Shown here in pieces: positions 28,201 through 38,502 of a DNA stretch of 64,000 nucleotides; the stretch's first letter is position 1, and each line of letters begins with the position of its first letter. The notes under the pieces are model-generated. The model did not search any database and was not told where the DNA came from. It worked only from the letters and a program-made list of their open reading frames with translations. The translations under genes were made by a program, and so were the position numbers. The DNA comes from Rubrivivax sp. (GTDB lineage Bacteria > Pseudomonadota > Gammaproteobacteria > Burkholderiales > Burkholderiaceae_C): the NCBI GenBank assembly GCA_030681795.1, contig JAUXRG010000108.1, forward strand, positions 1 to 64,000. Direction: 5' to 3'.

Positions 28201-29472
28201 TCAGGGCCGCTTCATCTGGCAGCTGGTGGGCGTGCTCGATACGTAGTTCGGGTACTCCTTGAGGGGCACCAGGGTCATGCCCGTCTTTTCCGGGCTGTAG
28301 GGGTACTTGGCATCGGCTTTCTGCCACACGGTGATGTACAGCGGCTGCTGCAACTGGTGGTCGGTCTTGCGCATCTCGAGCTCGCCGTTGACGCTCTGGA
28401 ACTTCAGGCCCTCCAGCGCTAGCGCGACCTTCACCGGGTCGATCGACTTGGCCTTGGCCATCGCCGCGCCCAGGCTCTCGAAGATGCGCACGGTCGAGTA
28501 TGTATAGAAGTCGTCGCCGTACTTCTGGTTGAACTCGTTCATCCAGGCCACCATCGGGCCGGGAATGTTGTAGTGGCTGTAGGCGACCTGGAATACGCGG
28601 CCCGCGCCGTTGGTGCCCAGTGCCGTGGGCGTGCCCGTCACGCCGGTGTAGTAGGTGTAGAACTTGCCCGTGTACCCACCCTCGTTGGCCGCCTTGACGA
28701 GCAGCGAGAGGTCCGAGCCCCAGTTGCCGGTGACCACCGTATCGGCCCCCGCAGCCTTGATCTTGGCGATGTAGGGCGCGAAATCGCGCACCTGCGCCAG
28801 CGGATGCAGGTCTTCGCCGACGATCTGGATGTCAGGCCGCTTGAGCGCGAGATTTTCCTTCGCGTAACGAGCCACCTGGTGACCGTGCGAGTAGTTCTGG
28901 TTCAGCAGGTAGACCTTCTTGATGTCCTTCTGGTCCTTCATGAAGGTGGTCATGGCCTCGATCTTCATCGAGGTATCGGCGTCGTAGCGGAAGTGCCAGA
29001 AGCTGCACTTGCTGTTGGTGAGGTCGGGGTCCACCGCCGAGTCATTCAGGTAGATGACTTCCTTGCCCGGGTTGCGCTCGTTGTGCTTGTTGATGGCGTC
29101 GATGAGCGCCAGCGCCACCGAAGACCCGTTGCCCTGCACGATGTAGCGCACGCCCTGGTCGATGGCCGACTTCAGCGCGTTCAGGCTCTCCGTGGGGCTG
29201 AGCTTGTTGTCGATGCCGGTGATCTCGAACTTCACACCCGCCGGATTGGTGGCGCTGAACTTCTCGGCGAAGAACTGGAAGCCCTTGAGCTGGCTGGTGC
29301 CCACCGGGCCGAGCAGGCCCGACAGCGCGTCGATGCGCACCATCTTCACGACCTGGCCCTGCAGCGGCTTGGCCGCGGGCTTGGCTGCCGGCTTGGCCTG
29401 GGCGCAGGCCAGGCCGGGCACGAGCATGGCGGCGGCAATCGAGGTACCGAACAAACGGCGGCTGAATCTCAT
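28201..29472 (-). CDS. ABC transporter periplasmic substrate-binding protein, LivK/branched-chain type
   Basis: A 423-residue type I periplasmic binding protein. The signal peptide (residues 1-25) ends LVPGLACA before QAKPAAKPAAKP. The mature part has the ligand-binding fold with VRIDALSGLLGPVGTSQLKG, KKVYLLNQNYSHGHQVA and GNWGSDLSLLVKAA. The likely ligands are branched-chain amino acids or short acids/amides; next to an acyl-CoA operon a carboxylate ligand is possible. Its start is supported by GGAGA eight bases upstream. A GC-rich 206-base gap separates it from divergent selO. Confidence 0.92.
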   Translation of the reverse strand: MRFSRRLFGTSIAAAMLVPGLACAQAKPAAKPAAKPLQGQVVKMVRIDALSGLLGPVGTSQLKGFQFFAEKFSATNPAGVKFEITGIDNKLSPTESLNALKSAIDQGVRYIVQGNGSSVALALIDAINKHNERNPGKEVIYLNDSAVDPDLTNSKCSFWHFRYDADTSMKIEAMTTFMKDQKDIKKVYLLNQNYSHGHQVARYAKENLALKRPDIQIVGEDLHPLAQVRDFAPYIAKIKAAGADTVVTGNWGSDLSLLVKAANEGGYTGKFYTYYTGVTGTPTALGTNGAGRVFQVAYSHYNIPGPMVAWMNEFNQKYGDDFYTYSTVRIFESLGAAMAKAKSIDPVKVALALEGLKFQSVNGELEMRKTDHQLQQPLYITVWQKADAKYPYSPEKTGMTLVPLKEYPNYVSSTPTSCQMKRP

Positions 29473-29678
29473 GGGTTTGTCTCCTGATGGGGGCGGAAAA
29501 ACTGTGCCCGAAAGGTAACGGAATAGAGGCCCCCCCGTGCTCAGGGACTACCCCCAACAGGTGTCGCTCGCGGGACAGCCCGCGGGAGGTCTTTCGGGAC
29601 CTCCGCCAGCCTGCCTTCCGGGCTGCCGCGATAACCCCGGAGGCCTGAAGGCGAGGCCCCGGGTAAGACAATCGCCGC

Positions 29679-31199
29679 TTGAATTCTCCCCAACCCCTCC
29701 CTTTGCCCCCGGCCTGGCCGGAATCCCGAGCCGTCCCCGCCTGGCACCACGACGGCACCATGCGCGGTCTCGGGCCGAGCTTCTTCGCGCTGCAGCCTGC
29801 GCAGGCGCTGCCCGAGCCGACGTGGGTGGCGGTGAACGACGCCCTCGCCGCCGCGATGGGCTGGGCCGGGTGGATGACTGGCAGCGAGGCCCTGGCGCTG
29901 CTGGCGGGCAACGCCCAGCCGCCCGGCGGCACGTTCGCCACGGTCTATTCCGGACACCAGTTCGGCAGCTGGGCCGGGCAGCTCGGTGACGGCCGGGCTT
30001 TGCTGCTGGGTGAGGCCGACACCCCCATGGGCGCGCTGGAAATCCAGCTCAAGGGCAGCGGCAAGACGCCTTTCTCGCGCATGGGCGACGGGCGCGCCGT
30101 ATTGCGCTCGTCCATCCGCGAATACCTCTGCTCGGAGGCCATGCACGGCTTGGGCATCCCCACGACCCGGGCGCTGGCCGTGGTGGGCTCGCCGCTGCCC
30201 GTGCGTCGCGAGACGGTGGAAACCGCCGCCGTGGTCACGCGCGTGGCGCCCAGCTTCCTGCGCTTCGGCCACTTCGAGCACTTCGCACACACCGCGCAAG
30301 ACATCGCCGCGCTGCGCCGGCTGGCCGACACCACCGTCTTGCGCTACTACCCGGAACTCGTCGGCAGCGCCCAGCCCTACGCCGCGCTGCTGGAAGCGGT
30401 GACGCGGCGCACCGCCGCGCTGATGGCGCAGTGGCAGGCGGTGGGGTTCTGTCATGGCGTGATGAACACCGACAACATGTCGATGCTGGGGCTGACCATC
30501 GACTACGGCCCCTTCGGCTTCCTCGACGCCTTCGACCCCGCCCACATCTGCAACCACAGCGACGACGCTGGCCGCTACGCCTGGGCGCGCCAGCCGGGCG
30601 TGGCGCTGTGGAACCTGCACGCTCTGGCACAGGCGCTGATGCCGCTGATCGAGGACACCGACACGGCGCTGGCGGCATTGGAGCCCTACAAGACGGCCTA
30701 CCCCCAAGCCATGCTGGCCGCCTGGCGCGCCAAGCTGGGCCTGCGGGCCGAGCGCGACGAAGACGGTGACCTGATCGACGAACTGCTGCGCCTGATGGCG
30801 CAAGACCGGGCCGACTTCAGCATCACCTGGCGCCGCCTGGCCGGTTTTTGCAGCGCGCCCGGCGCCGCCCAGGCAGCCGATCGAGCGGCCCTGCGCGACC
30901 TCTTCCTCGATCGCGAGGCCTTCGACGCCTGGGCCTTGCACTACGCCGAGCGCCTGCGCGCCGAGGCCAGCGTGGACATCGAGCGCGCCAGGCGGATGAA
31001 CCGCGTCAACCCGAAGTTCGTGCTGCGCAACCACCTGGCCGAGACGGCGATCCAGCGTGCCCGCGAAGGCGATTTCAGCGAAGTGCAGCGCCTGTTGAAA
31101 GTCTTGCAGCACCCCTACGACGAACAGCCCGAAAACGAGGCCGATGCCGGCTTTGCGCCCGACTGGGCCGCCCAACTGGAGGTTTCCTGTTCCTCATGA
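29679..31199 (+). CDS. selO: Protein adenylyltransferase SelO (YdiU/UPF0061)
   Basis: A 506-residue pseudokinase-fold enzyme that transfers AMP to Ser, Thr or Tyr of redox-related proteins in known members. Visible signatures are [59 protein letters not shown] and [11 protein letters not shown]. No C-terminal selenocysteine is expected in bacterial forms. The start is uncertain: TTG at 29679 gives the family length, and the first ATG is at 29760. The stop overlaps msrB by ATGA, linking it to methionine-sulfoxide repair. Confidence 0.9.
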   Translation: MNSPQPLPLPPAWPESRAVPAWHHDGTMRGLGPSFFALQPAQALPEPTWVAVNDALAAAMGWAGWMTGSEALALLAGNAQPPGGTFATVYSGHQFGSWAGQLGDGRALLLGEADTPMGALEIQLKGSGKTPFSRMGDGRAVLRSSIREYLCSEAMHGLGIPTTRALAVVGSPLPVRRETVETAAVVTRVAPSFLRFGHFEHFAHTAQDIAALRRLADTTVLRYYPELVGSAQPYAALLEAVTRRTAALMAQWQAVGFCHGVMNTDNMSMLGLTIDYGPFGFLDAFDPAHICNHSDDAGRYAWARQPGVALWNLHALAQALMPLIEDTDTALAALEPYKTAYPQAMLAAWRAKLGLRAERDEDGDLIDELLRLMAQDRADFSITWRRLAGFCSAPGAAQAADRAALRDLFLDREAFDAWALHYAERLRAEASVDIERARRMNRVNPKFVLRNHLAETAIQRAREGDFSEVQRLLKVLQHPYDEQPENEADAGFAPDWAAQLEVSCSS

Positions 31200-31630
31200 G
31201 CCCCGATCACGACACACCGCGCGACGATCCCCGCTACCCCATCCACAAGACCGACGCCGAGTGGCGGGCCGATCTGGCCCCCCTGCAATACCAGGTGGCA
31301 CGCCAGGCCGCCACCGAGCGCGCCTTCAGCGGCAAATACTGGGACCACTTCGAGGCCGGCAAGTACCTTTGTGTCGGCTGCGGCGCGCCCTTGTTCGAGT
31401 CGCGCACCAAGTTCGACGCCGGCTGCGGCTGGCCCAGCTACTGGGAACCCATCCAGGGCGAAGTGGTCGAGCGCGTGCGCGACGCCGGCCTTGGCATGGT
31501 GCGGGTGGAGGTTCGCTGCAAGCGCTGCGGCAGCCACCTCGGCCATGTCTTCGACGACGGCCCCGAGCCCACTGGCGAGCGCTTCTGCATCAACTCGGCG
31601 GCCATCGACTTCAAACCCGAGACCCCATGA
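31196..31630 (+). CDS. msrB: Peptide-methionine (R)-S-oxide reductase
   Basis: A 144-residue enzyme that reduces methionine-R-sulfoxide in proteins. Zinc ligands are C59, C62, C108 and C111 (CVGC and CKRC); the catalytic cysteine is C131 in [20 protein letters not shown] is the usual substrate loop. No signal peptide is visible, so it is cytoplasmic. It is translationally coupled to selO upstream and to the BolA-like gene downstream, both by ATGA. Confidence 0.95.
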   Translation: MSPDHDTPRDDPRYPIHKTDAEWRADLAPLQYQVARQAATERAFSGKYWDHFEAGKYLCVGCGAPLFESRTKFDAGCGWPSYWEPIQGEVVERVRDAGLGMVRVEVRCKRCGSHLGHVFDDGPEPTGERFCINSAAIDFKPETP

Positions 31631-31887
31631 CCGCCGACGATATCGATGCCCGGCTGCGCGCCGCGCTGGCGCCCCAGGCGCTCGAAGTACGAGACGACAG
31701 CCACCTGCATGCCGGCCACGCCGGCGCACGCGAGGGCCGGCACTTCACGGTGCGCATCGTCAGCGCGCGCTTTACCGGGCTGGCCCGGGTGGCCAGGCAT
31801 CGCCTTGTGTATGATTCCCTCGGTCCGCTCTCGGCCCAGGGAGTGCATGCGCTGGCCCTCGTGGCCAAGGCACCTGACGAGCCCTGA
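31627..31887 (+). CDS. BolA-family protein
   Basis: An 86-residue small protein with [14 protein letters not shown] and the BolA signature [20 protein letters not shown], followed by [11 protein letters not shown]. BolA proteins work with monothiol glutaredoxins in iron-sulfur handling and can act as regulators. The histidines in SHLHAGHAG are the likely cluster ligands. It overlaps msrB by four bases. Confidence 0.9.
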   Translation: MTADDIDARLRAALAPQALEVRDDSHLHAGHAGAREGRHFTVRIVSARFTGLARVARHRLVYDSLGPLSAQGVHALALVAKAPDEP

Positions 31888-31987
31888 GTTCCCAGCCGAC
31901 AAGGGCGCCAGCCGCCCCGGCACCGCCCCCCACCCTGCATCCCGCCGGTCGACACCGCCGGCGCACACCCCGGAAAGCCTCCTGCCC

Positions 31988-32800
31988 ATGAAGATGAAGA
32001 CTCCTGCCGCGCGCGCGGCCCTGGCCGCGGCCCTGGTTGCCCTGCTGATGCCACTGGCGGCCACGGCACAGAATATCGCCGTGGTCAACGGCAAGACCGT
32101 TCCCAAGGCACGCCTGGACGTGCTGCTGCAGCAGGCCACGCGCGCCGGCCAGGCCGTCACGCCCGAAATGCAGACTCAGGCGCGCGACCAGGTCGTGCTG
32201 CGCGAAATCTTCGAGCAGGAAGCCCTCAAGCGCGGCGTGGCCGCCAGCCCGGATTTCGCCGCGCAGATGCAGCTCGCCCGGCAAAGCATCCTGATCCGCG
32301 AGCTCTTCGAGGACCACCGCAAGAAGAACCCGGTCAGCGAGGTCGACGCCAAGGCCGAGTACGACCGGTTCAAGGCCCAGGCCAGCGGCACCGAATACCG
32401 CGCCCGCCACATCCTGGTGGAAAAGGAAGACGAGGCCAAGGCACTGATTGCGCAGATCAAGGCTGGCGCCAAGTTCGAGGACCTGGCCAAGAAAAGCTCC
32501 AAGGACACCGGCTCGGCCGAGAAGGGCGGCGAGCTCGATTTCGCCAAGGCCGAGTCCTATGTGCCGGAGTTCGGCGGCGCACTCGCCAAGCTGAAGAAGG
32601 ACGAGATGACCGACGCGCCGGTGAAGAGCCAGTTCGGCTGGCACATCATCCGCCTGGAAGAATCCCGCGAAGCCGCCTTCCCGGCCTACGACGAAGTGAA
32701 GGCTCAGATCAAACAGCGCCTGGAACAGATGCGCCAGCAGGCGTACCAGGAAGAGCTGCGCAACAAGGCCAAGACCGACTACAAGTTCAGCACTAACTAG
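31988..32800 (+). CDS. Periplasmic peptidylprolyl isomerase, parvulin type
   Basis: A 270-residue protein with a signal peptide (residues 1-27, AALVALLMPLAATAQ), an N-terminal SurA-like helical domain with ARDQVVLREIFEQEALKRG, and a parvulin domain (about 130-225) with YRARHILVEKEDEAKALI and KSQFGWHIIRLEESR. It helps fold exported proteins. ATG at 31988 is chosen because it precedes the signal peptide; a long upstream frame covers the BolA-like gene and is not real. A strong terminator follows. Confidence 0.92.
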   Translation: MKMKTPAARAALAAALVALLMPLAATAQNIAVVNGKTVPKARLDVLLQQATRAGQAVTPEMQTQARDQVVLREIFEQEALKRGVAASPDFAAQMQLARQSILIRELFEDHRKKNPVSEVDAKAEYDRFKAQASGTEYRARHILVEKEDEAKALIAQIKAGAKFEDLAKKSSKDTGSAEKGGELDFAKAESYVPEFGGALAKLKKDEMTDAPVKSQFGWHIIRLEESREAAFPAYDEVKAQIKQRLEQMRQQAYQEELRNKAKTDYKFSTN

Positions 32801-32818
32801 GCCCTTCGCACCCACGAG

Positions 32819-32843
32819 AACGGGGCCCGCGGGCCCCGTTTTT
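32819..32843 (+). terminator. Terminator after the parvulin gene
   Basis: AACGGGGCCCG pairs perfectly with CGGGCCCCGTT, followed by TTTTT. It lies between two convergent genes and serves the plus-strand redox/isomerase group. Confidence 0.85.
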
Positions 32844-32861
32844 CATGGCCGTCACCCGGTG

Positions 32862-33845
32862 TCAGGGGATCAACACGGAAGAACCCGTCGTCTTGCGCGC
32901 CTCCAGGTCGCGGTGCGCCTGCGCCGCGTCGGCCAGGGCATAGCGCTGGTCGATGCGGATCTTCACCGCGCCGCTGCCCACCACCGCGAAGAGCTCATCG
33001 GCCATGGCCTGCGTGGCCTCGCGGGTGGCGATGTGCGTGAAGAGGGTCTGCCGCGTCACGTAGAGCGAGCCCTTGGGCCCGAGTGCCCCGATGGCGAACG
33101 GCGGCACCGGCCCTGAGGCATTGCCGAAGCTCGCCATCAGTCCGAAGGGGCGCAGGCAGTCCAGGCTCTTGTCGAAGGTGTCCTTGCCGATCGAGTCGTA
33201 CACCACCTTCACGCCCTTGCCGCCGGTGATCTCCTTAACGCGGGCGACGAAGTCTTCCTTGGTGTAGTCGATGACATGCGCGGCGCCATGCTCCAGCGCC
33301 AGCGCGCATTTGGCCGCGCCGCCGGCGGTGCCGATCAGTTGCAGCCCCAGCGCCTTGGCCCACTGGCAGGCGATCAGGCCCACGCCCCCGGCCGCGGCGT
33401 GGAAAAGCACGCAATCGCCCGGCTCCAGGCCCTGCACCGGCAGCGTGCGCTTGAGCAGGTACTGCGCCGTCAGCCCCTTGAGCATCATGGCCGCGGCGGT
33501 GTCCAAGGCGATGCCGTCGGGCAGCTTCACGACGTTCTTCGCCGGCATCACGCGAACTTCGCTGTAGCTGCCCGGCGGCTGGCTGGCGTAGGCCGCGCGG
33601 TCGCCCGGCTGCAGGTGCGTCACACCCGAGCCCACGGCCTCCACCACACCGGCACCTTCCATGCCCAGCGTCAGCGGCAGCGGGTTGGCGTACAGGCCGC
33701 TGCGCTGGTAGACGTCGATGAAGTTCAGCCCGCAGGCCTGGTGGCGGATGCGGATCTCGCCCGGCCCGGGCTCACCCACGGGCAAGTCGACGAGCTGCAG
33801 TTGCTCGGGGCCGCCGTAGGCGGTGATCTGGATGGCGCGGGGCAT
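32862..33845 (-). CDS. qorA: Quinone oxidoreductase (NADPH)
   Basis: A 327-residue zinc-free MDR enzyme. It begins MPRAIQITAYGGPEQLQLVD, has GLNFIDVYQRSGLY, the NADPH site VLFHAAAGGVGLIACQWAKA and the family segment VVYDSIGKDTFDKSLDCL. It reduces quinones, usually by one electron. GGAG precedes its ATG. It stands alone on the minus strand. Confidence 0.93.
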   Translation of the reverse strand: MPRAIQITAYGGPEQLQLVDLPVGEPGPGEIRIRHQACGLNFIDVYQRSGLYANPLPLTLGMEGAGVVEAVGSGVTHLQPGDRAAYASQPPGSYSEVRVMPAKNVVKLPDGIALDTAAAMMLKGLTAQYLLKRTLPVQGLEPGDCVLFHAAAGGVGLIACQWAKALGLQLIGTAGGAAKCALALEHGAAHVIDYTKEDFVARVKEITGGKGVKVVYDSIGKDTFDKSLDCLRPFGLMASFGNASGPVPPFAIGALGPKGSLYVTRQTLFTHIATREATQAMADELFAVVGSGAVKIRIDQRYALADAAQAHRDLEARKTTGSSVLIP

Positions 33846-33988
33846 GGATTCTCCTCGTCGTGAGCGATGCCGAGGTTAAGCCAAGTCGGCCTCGGCTGCA
33901 GCGGGTGCCCGCGATATCGATACGCCGCGTACCTCGGAACATCACCCCTCGGCTCGGTCTCGTTCCAGTGCCAACACAACCGGTGGCG

Positions 33989-34687
<699 letters not shown>

Positions 34688-34864
34688 GGTGAAGTCCTTT
34701 TGGTCGGATGAAAATATTGGGACCGGGCCAGCGGTGCCGAGACCGTCACTTCGCGATCCGGCAGCGACGCCCTTGCGCCGAAGCCTCATCTACCCGCTGA
34801 TCGCCTCAGCCGGCGACAAACGGGCCTTGACAGGTGACCGGCCGTGCCTGAGGCGGCCACCCGT

Positions 34865-35434
34865 TCAGTCATGAAGGACGTCGGACTTGTTGGAAGCCCC
34901 GCCCCTGACACACCAATAGGAACTCACTGCTGAACTGGCACCGGCAAAGCCCGCGCCGCCGCCATTCGCAGGATTGAAGCTCAGGAAGTTATCCGGGAAC
35001 CGCACCGCCGGGCCAAATGCGGATGTGCTCCAGAAGGACACCCCTGCCGGGATGATGAATGGGTGACCGGCAGGCAACGCTGCGATGCCCCCAGGCGCCT
35101 CCATCAGGCTTTGAAACTCAAGCAGACTCGGGATCCGCCAGCCCATTCGGGAACCTGTCCGACTGAAGCCGCAGCCGCGCTCCGCGCCGCCCAGCGTGGT
35201 GAGAGTCGGGTTGGGCGTGCGCTGCCATACCAGCCCGGTTTCGCGGTCCAGCACGGCCTCACTGGCCATGTTCGACAGCACGATGAAGCGCGTTGCGACA
35301 GGCAAACTCTGGTCCCATGAAGGCGTCGCGTAGTACGGCCCATTGGCAGTGGTCTGCGCGTGGGTCGGGCCGAGGCAGAGCGCCAGTGTGGCGCCCGCAA
35401 AGAGTTGTACTGCGGACAATTTTCCGTGTCTCAT
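34865..35434 (-). CDS. DUF1566-domain secreted protein
   Basis: A 189-residue protein with a signal peptide (1-26, ATLALCLGPTHA). The domain shows VLDRETGLVWQRTP, MGWRIPSLLEFQSLM, LPAGHPFIIP, then FWSTSAFG and the C-terminal SSYWCVRGG, the hallmark pattern of DUF1566/Lcl-type domains. This domain occurs in surface and fibre-like proteins; its function is unclear. GGAGAAA precedes the start. It lies between two proteins with exosortase-type tails in the same direction. Confidence 0.8.
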   Translation of the reverse strand: MRHGKLSAVQLFAGATLALCLGPTHAQTTANGPYYATPSWDQSLPVATRFIVLSNMASEAVLDRETGLVWQRTPNPTLTTLGGAERGCGFSRTGSRMGWRIPSLLEFQSLMEAPGGIAALPAGHPFIIPAGVSFWSTSAFGPAVRFPDNFLSFNPANGGGAGFAGASSAVSSYWCVRGGASNKSDVLHD

Positions 35435-35542
35435 GTCCGTTTCTCCTTCGATTGGTATTGCGCTGGATCGGCGCCAGCGAAGCGCTTACCGGGAACCAGG
35501 TGCCTGTACCAGCCCTTCATGCAATCGGCCGTGCCAAGACAC

Positions 35543-36112
35543 CTACCGTCGCTCGCGCCGCCGCAATCCCTGCGCGCCCAACAACACCAGCGCGCTGGCA
35601 ACGAGCAGCAGTGTCGTCGGCTCGGGCACGGTCGTCCTGGCAGTCACCGTGATCTGACCGGGCGACAAATCGAAGCCGGAATCTGACAAATTCAGAAAGA
35701 CGTCTGAGAACGTGAGCGGCGATACGCCCACCTGGAGTGCCGTGAACTCGAAATTCGCAATCACACCGGTGTCGCTGAAAGACGTTCCGAACGCCGACAC
35801 AGCCAAGATCAAACCTGATACATGGTCCACAAAGCCGGGGCTTGTGAAGAACCAATCGCTGGGCAATACCTCCCCCCGCGTGGCACCGGCATCGGCCACA
35901 TCAACGATCGGCGGAGCAAACGCCAAACTGAACTGGAAGAAGTCCAAAGCCGACGGGTCGGCGATCGAGATCGAGATCGGTATCGTGAACGTATCGCCGA
36001 CGGCCACCGTCAAGAACGGGGCGGAGACCACCGGGCTGGCTTCGACCCGCAGTGGCTGAAGCATCGCGAACGAAGCAATCAGAAGTGCAGAAAGGCAGGC
36101 GCGTTTGACCAT
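35543..36112 (-). CDS. PEP-CTERM sorted protein with cohesin-like fold
   Basis: A 189-residue exported protein. The signal peptide covers about 1-25 (ALLIASFAMLQPLRVEA). The mature part resembles cohesin or beta-sandwich domains (VAVGDTFTIPISISIADPSA, then FEFTALQVGVSPLTF). It ends with VPEPTTLLLVASALVLLGA and RRRERR, a complete PEP-CTERM anchor for exosortase processing. ATG at 36112 follows GGAG closely. Proteins of this kind are linked to extracellular polysaccharide and floc formation in betaproteobacteria. Confidence 0.85.
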   Translation of the reverse strand: MVKRACLSALLIASFAMLQPLRVEASPVVSAPFLTVAVGDTFTIPISISIADPSALDFFQFSLAFAPPIVDVADAGATRGEVLPSDWFFTSPGFVDHVSGLILAVSAFGTSFSDTGVIANFEFTALQVGVSPLTFSDVFLNLSDSGFDLSPGQITVTARTTVPEPTTLLLVASALVLLGAQGLRRRERR

Positions 36113-36415
36113 GGATTTCTCCGGGTGCCAAGCAAGCCCGCAAGGGTGCGTGCTGCGTTGATTCAAGGGCGTGTCAACGGCCCAGTCTGGCAATAGGCTA
36201 AGCAGGAGTGCACACCCTGTACATCCCGCGAACCACACGGTAGTCAAAAGCCCTTTTGGGCGCGGCCAACCGGTTCATGCCAGCCCCACTGGTTGACGCT
36301 GACCAAGGGGTGTTGGAGCGAAGGGTCCTACCTCTCCGAGCATCAAAGACTCGCTCGTCTTCCGTTCGACTCCCTGCGGTTGCCGTGACCTGGACATGGC
36401 ACCATCGGCCAACCC
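36113..36415. other. Intergenic gap without a recognised feature
   Basis: About 300 bases between divergent genes. The TTGACA at 36179-36174 on the minus strand looks like a -35, but no convincing -10 is found at the right distance. A small inverted repeat AAAAGCCCTTTTG occurs near 36246. I see no gene here. Confidence 0.5.
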
Positions 36416-36727
36416 ATGAAGCGCCTGCTGCAAGCTCCCAACCTCGCCCTGGCCACGCTGTGGGCCGACCAGCTGGCCGGCGCCGGCATCGCGGCCAACG
36501 TGCAGCGTGCCTATGCCAGCAGCATCGTGGGCGAGATTCCGCCCGACCAGTCTCTGCCCGAGATCTGGGTCGTCGAGGACCACGAGCACGCCCGCGCCCT
36601 GGCCCTGCTGCACGAGCTGCAGCACCGGCCGCACCGGCACTGGGTCTGCCCGGGCTGCGGTGAGAGCGTCGATGGCCCGTTCGAGCAATGCTGGAATTGC
36701 GGCGCGATGCAACCGCAGCCCGCATGA
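36416..36727 (+). CDS. DUF2007 small protein with zinc ribbon
   Basis: A 103-residue protein. The N-terminal part (APNLALATLWADQLAGAGI, then LPEIWVVEDHEHARAL) matches DUF2007 putative signal-transducing proteins. The C-terminal CPGCGE ... CWNCG is a zinc ribbon. The role is unknown. Its stop overlaps the DMT transporter start by ATGA, so they are co-translated. Confidence 0.85.
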   Translation: MKRLLQAPNLALATLWADQLAGAGIAANVQRAYASSIVGEIPPDQSLPEIWVVEDHEHARALALLHELQHRPHRHWVCPGCGESVDGPFEQCWNCGAMQPQPA

Positions 36728-37701
36728 AGCTGACCCCGCGCCTGGCCCTGTTGATGACGCTGCCGCCGCTGCTGTGGGCCGGCAACGCCGTGGTCGGCCG
36801 CTGGATTGCGGGGGGGCTGGCGGCCGGCCAGCCCGGGGCCGGCCAGGTGCCACCGCTCACCCTCAACCTCCTGCGCTGGGCGCTCACCGCGCTGATCCTG
36901 CTGCCCCTGGGGTGGCGCGCGCTGCGGCCCCTCTCGCGCATCACAAAGCGCTGGCCCTACCTGCTGGCCTTGGGCGTGCTCGGCGTGGGCGCGTTCAATT
37001 CGCTGCAGTACCTGGCGCTGGTGACATCCTCACCGCTGAATGTCACGCTGGTGGCGGCGAGCATGCCGGTGTGGATGCTCGCGGTGGGCGCGCTCTTCTA
37101 CGGCGAACACGCCAGCCGCCGTCAGTTGGCGGGGGCCGCGCTGGGCCTGGTCGGCGTGGGGCTGGTCATCGGCCGGGGTTCATGGCAGACCCTGGCGCAG
37201 GTGCGTTTCGTGCCCGGTGACCTGTACATCCTGCTGGCCGTCATCGGCTGGGCCTTCTACAGCTGGCTGCTGGCACGCCCGCCGGCGCACATGCGCGGCG
37301 CCCAGCGGCCACGCGTTGACGAGGGCTGGGACTGGGCCGGCCTGCTGCTCGTGCAGACGCTCTTCGGGCTGCTCGCGGCCAGCCTCTTCACGGCCGGCGA
37401 ACAAGCGCTGGGCGCTGCCCCCATTCGCTGGAGTTGGGGCGTGGTGGCGGCGCTGGCCTATGTATCGCTGGGCGCGTCGGTCGTGGCCTACCGCTGCTGG
37501 GGCCTGGGCGTGGCCGAAGGCGGCCCGGCGATGGCCTCCTTCTTCAACAACCTCACGCCGCTGTTCGCCGCGCTGCTCTCAGCCGCCGTGCTGGGCGAGA
37601 TGCCCAGGCCCTACCACGGCGTGGCCTTCGCGTTCATCGTGGGCGGCATCGCCGTGTCCAGCCTGCGCCGCCCCCCGGCGATTCAGAAAGTGCCGGGGTA
37701 G
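36724..37701 (+). CDS. DMT superfamily (EamA) transporter
   Basis: A 325-residue inner-membrane protein with ten predicted helices in two EamA repeats. The first repeat begins LALLMTLPPLLWAGNAVVGR, and the second has YILLAVIGWAFYSWLLAR and AMASFFNNLTPLFAALLSA. EamA proteins export metabolites or amino acids. Its 3' end overlaps the convergent SDR gene by 19 bases. Confidence 0.9.
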   Translation: MKLTPRLALLMTLPPLLWAGNAVVGRWIAGGLAAGQPGAGQVPPLTLNLLRWALTALILLPLGWRALRPLSRITKRWPYLLALGVLGVGAFNSLQYLALVTSSPLNVTLVAASMPVWMLAVGALFYGEHASRRQLAGAALGLVGVGLVIGRGSWQTLAQVRFVPGDLYILLAVIGWAFYSWLLARPPAHMRGAQRPRVDEGWDWAGLLLVQTLFGLLAASLFTAGEQALGAAPIRWSWGVVAALAYVSLGASVVAYRCWGLGVAEGGPAMASFFNNLTPLFAALLSAAVLGEMPRPYHGVAFAFIVGGIAVSSLRRPPAIQKVPG

Positions 37702-38471
37702 GCGCCGCCGTCGAGCAGGATGTTCTGCCCGGTGAGGAACCCGGCATGGGCGCTGCACATGAAAGCGCAGAAGGCGCCGAATTCCTCGGCGGTGCCGAAG
37801 CGCCGTGCCGGGCTGAGCGCTCGCCGCGCCTCGGTGACCTGCTCCACCGTCTTGCCCGACTTCTGTGCCACGCCGGCCAGCGTGGCCTTCAACCGGTCGG
37901 TGTCGAAGGCGCCAGGCATCAGGTTGTTGATCGTCACGTTGGCCGACGCCAGCTTGGGTTGCCGCGCCAGCCCGGCCACGAAACCAGTCAGCCCCGAGCG
38001 CGCGCCGTTGGACAGGCCCAGGATGTCGATGGGCGCCTTCACCGCCCCCGAGGTGATATTGACGATGCGCCCGAAGCCGCGCTCGGCCATGCCGTCCACC
38101 GTGGCCTTGATGAGCTCGATGGGGGTGAGCATGTTGGCGTCCAGGGCCTTGATCCAGGCCTCGCGGTCCCAGTCGCGGAAGTCGCCCGGCGGCGGGCCAC
38201 CGGCGTTGTTGATGAGGATGTCGATGCGGGGTGCCACGGCCAGCGCCGCCGCGCGGCCTGCGGGCGTGGTGATGTCGGCCGTCACCGTCATCACCTGCAC
38301 GGCCGGGTTGAGCGCGCGCAGTTCGGCCGCGGTCGCCTTCAGCGCATCGTCACCCCGGGCGACGATGACCACGTTGGCGCCTTCGCGCACCAGCGCCTGT
38401 GCGCAGCCCTTGCCCAGCCCCTTGCTGGCGGCACACACCAGAGCCCACTTGCCTTCGATTCCGAGATCCAT
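37683..38471 (-). CDS. SDR-family protein lacking the YxxxK motif
   Basis: A 262-residue SDR fold protein. The cofactor motif is CAASKGLGKGC instead of TGxxxGxG, and NNAGGPPPG is present. The catalytic tyrosine and lysine are absent: after the serine of ITSGAVKAPI the sequence reads LGLSNGARSGLTGF. Such SNGAR-type SDRs form a known subgroup whose reaction I cannot state. Its start is preceded by AAGGGG. Confidence 0.85.
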   Translation of the reverse strand: MDLGIEGKWALVCAASKGLGKGCAQALVREGANVVIVARGDDALKATAAELRALNPAVQVMTVTADITTPAGRAAALAVAPRIDILINNAGGPPPGDFRDWDREAWIKALDANMLTPIELIKATVDGMAERGFGRIVNITSGAVKAPIDILGLSNGARSGLTGFVAGLARQPKLASANVTINNLMPGAFDTDRLKATLAGVAQKSGKTVEQVTEARRALSPARRFGTAEEFGAFCAFMCSAHAGFLTGQNILLDGGAYPGTF

Positions 38472-38502
38472 GAATTCCCCTTGAAGTGAGAGATAGAAAT
38501 TT

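Noticed and set aside
29560-29660. Riboswitch before selO
   Set aside because: Small hairpins occur (for example GGAGGTC/GACCTCC at 29585-29604) but they match no riboswitch architecture I know, and may be terminators or chance in GC-rich DNA.
35521-35540. Sigma-54 type promoter (TGGCAC ... TTGC) before the DUF1566 gene
   Set aside because: The distance between the GG and GC elements is 11 instead of 10 bases, and no similar site is found before the two neighbouring surface-protein genes.
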